Assembly (NCBI GenBank): GCA_003133425.1
Contig: PKXI01000399.1
Location: forward strand, 1-25,438
Reading direction: 5' to 3'
DNA length: 25,438 nucleotides
Source of the DNA: Acidobacteriaceae bacterium
Lineage (GTDB): Bacteria; Acidobacteriota; Terriglobia; Terriglobales; Acidobacteriaceae
The position numbers were made by a program, and so were the translations under genes. The first letter of the stretch is position 1; the number at the start of each line of letters is the position of its first letter. A model generated the notes under the pieces. It searched no databases, was not told where the DNA came from, and saw nothing but the letters and a program-made list of their open reading frames with translations. Of this stretch, positions 24,971 to 25,438 are shown in pieces.

Positions 24971-25438
24971 ATGAGAAGCCGCTTGATCGCTGTACTGTAT
25001 GTGTTTTTCGCCTTCATCTTCGTCTGTATCTCCAGCGCCCAAACCTTCCGCGGAAGTATCCAGGGCACGATTACCGACAGCACCGGAGCGGCCATCCCGG
25101 GTAAAGCAAATGAAAATGCGCCCGGCGCAACCGGCGCGGTTGCCGGAACCGCTGCGCCAGCCGCGGCTCCAAGTCCCAGTCCGGATGCAAAGCCAGCCGC
25201 GGCCATAGACGCTGTGAATCTCCCGGCATTGGTCAATGCGCTCTTGAAGAAAGGAGTGCTCACGTCTTCCGAAGTCGATGCTCTGCGCCTCGCAGCCCCC
25301 GAATCCGAACTGCAACTCCTGGTTGAAGTCCTCACCCGCAAAGGCGTATTGAATGCGGCGGACCTGTCCGCGGCCGCGGTCCCGGCTGGCAGCCCTGTAC
25401 CCGCGCCTAAGCCGCAAGCTGCCCCCGTGCCGCGATGT
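24971..25438 (+). CDS. Partial secreted protein: receptor-type leader joined to an Ala/Pro-rich region with two helical repeats
   Basis: Open frame of 156 codons running off the window end. The ATG at 24971 has AGGAG 9 nt upstream. Residues 1-23 are a signal peptide (LIAVLYVFFAFIFVCISSA). Residues 24-44 (QTFRGSIQGTITDSTGAAIPG) are the standard opening of an acidobacterial Oar-like TonB receptor's CarboxypepD_reg-like domain. At residue 45 this domain stops and a disordered Ala/Pro/Gly stretch begins. Two related repeats follow: LVNALLKKGVLTSSEVDALR (about 87-106) and LVEVLTRKGVLNAADLSA (about 117-134). Such LL-x-KKGVLT-xx-E repeats are common near the N-termini of putative porins, so a porin may follow. 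That is inference, since the rest is outside the window. Confidence 0.6.
   Translation, partial: MRSRLIAVLYVFFAFIFVCISSAQTFRGSIQGTITDSTGAAIPGKANENAPGATGAVAGTAAPAAAPSPSPDAKPAAAIDAVNLPALVNALLKKGVLTSSEVDALRLAAPESELQLLVEVLTRKGVLNAADLSAAAVPAGSPVPAPKPQAAPVPRC

Noticed and set aside
24611..25417. Minus-strand 268-codon frame opposite the right-end ORF
   Set aside because: No domain, no ribosome site seen; the plus strand there has a signal peptide and receptor-type opening with a good AGGAG site.

Overview
The window looks like a chromosomal piece of an Acidobacteriota bacterium (Terriglobia or Solibacteres type). That is inferred from content, not from a marker gene. Supporting signs are an Oar-like TonB-dependent receptor with a CarboxypepD_reg-like head and a Gly/Pro-rich stretch near its C-terminus, a CBM9-like/DUF5916 outer-membrane protein, a GH9 enzyme beside a CE7 esterase, and a second gene that opens with a receptor-type leader. 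There are no rRNA or tRNA genes and no CRISPR array.

Left part (1-12.9 kb): surface sensing and polysaccharide use. A CpxRA-type two-component pair on the minus strand (298-2412) diverges from a 951-residue TonB-dependent receptor (2599-5454). The gap between them holds five CpxR-box-like half-sites on an exact 10-bp period. Downstream on the plus strand lie a secreted GH9 glycoside hydrolase (5643-8330) with a good terminator behind it, a secreted CE7-type acetylxylan esterase (8576-10027) and a CBM9-like/DUF5916 protein (10417-12855). Together they read as a small plant-polysaccharide locus.

Right part (13.6-24.2 kb): C4 acyl-CoA, 3-hydroxybutyrate and acetoacetate metabolism. Plus strand: a MaoC-like/phosphotransacetylase fusion, a thiolase, CoA-transferase subunits ScoA and ScoB, and an AcuI/YhdH-type reductase. 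Converging on the minus strand: a thiolase remnant, 3-hydroxybutyrate dehydrogenase (bdhA), a 682-residue single-chain CoA-transferase with an extra C-terminal domain, and a PhaB-type acetoacetyl-CoA reductase. These can link acetyl-CoA, acetoacetyl-CoA, 3-hydroxybutyryl-CoA, free 3-hydroxybutyrate and free acetoacetate. No PHA synthase is present.

This right part is scarred. The complete-looking thiolase lacks about 23 residues just after its nucleophilic cysteine. The second thiolase survives only as its last ~70 codons. A C-terminal scrap of a xanthine-dehydrogenase-family molybdopterin subunit abuts an IS1380-like transposase tail. A ~127-bp sequence that follows that tail occurs again 3.6 kb upstream, so direct repeats flank the phosphotransacetylase-thiolase segment. 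The window ends in an open reading frame that joins a receptor-type secretion leader to an unrelated Ala/Pro-rich protein with two short helical repeats.
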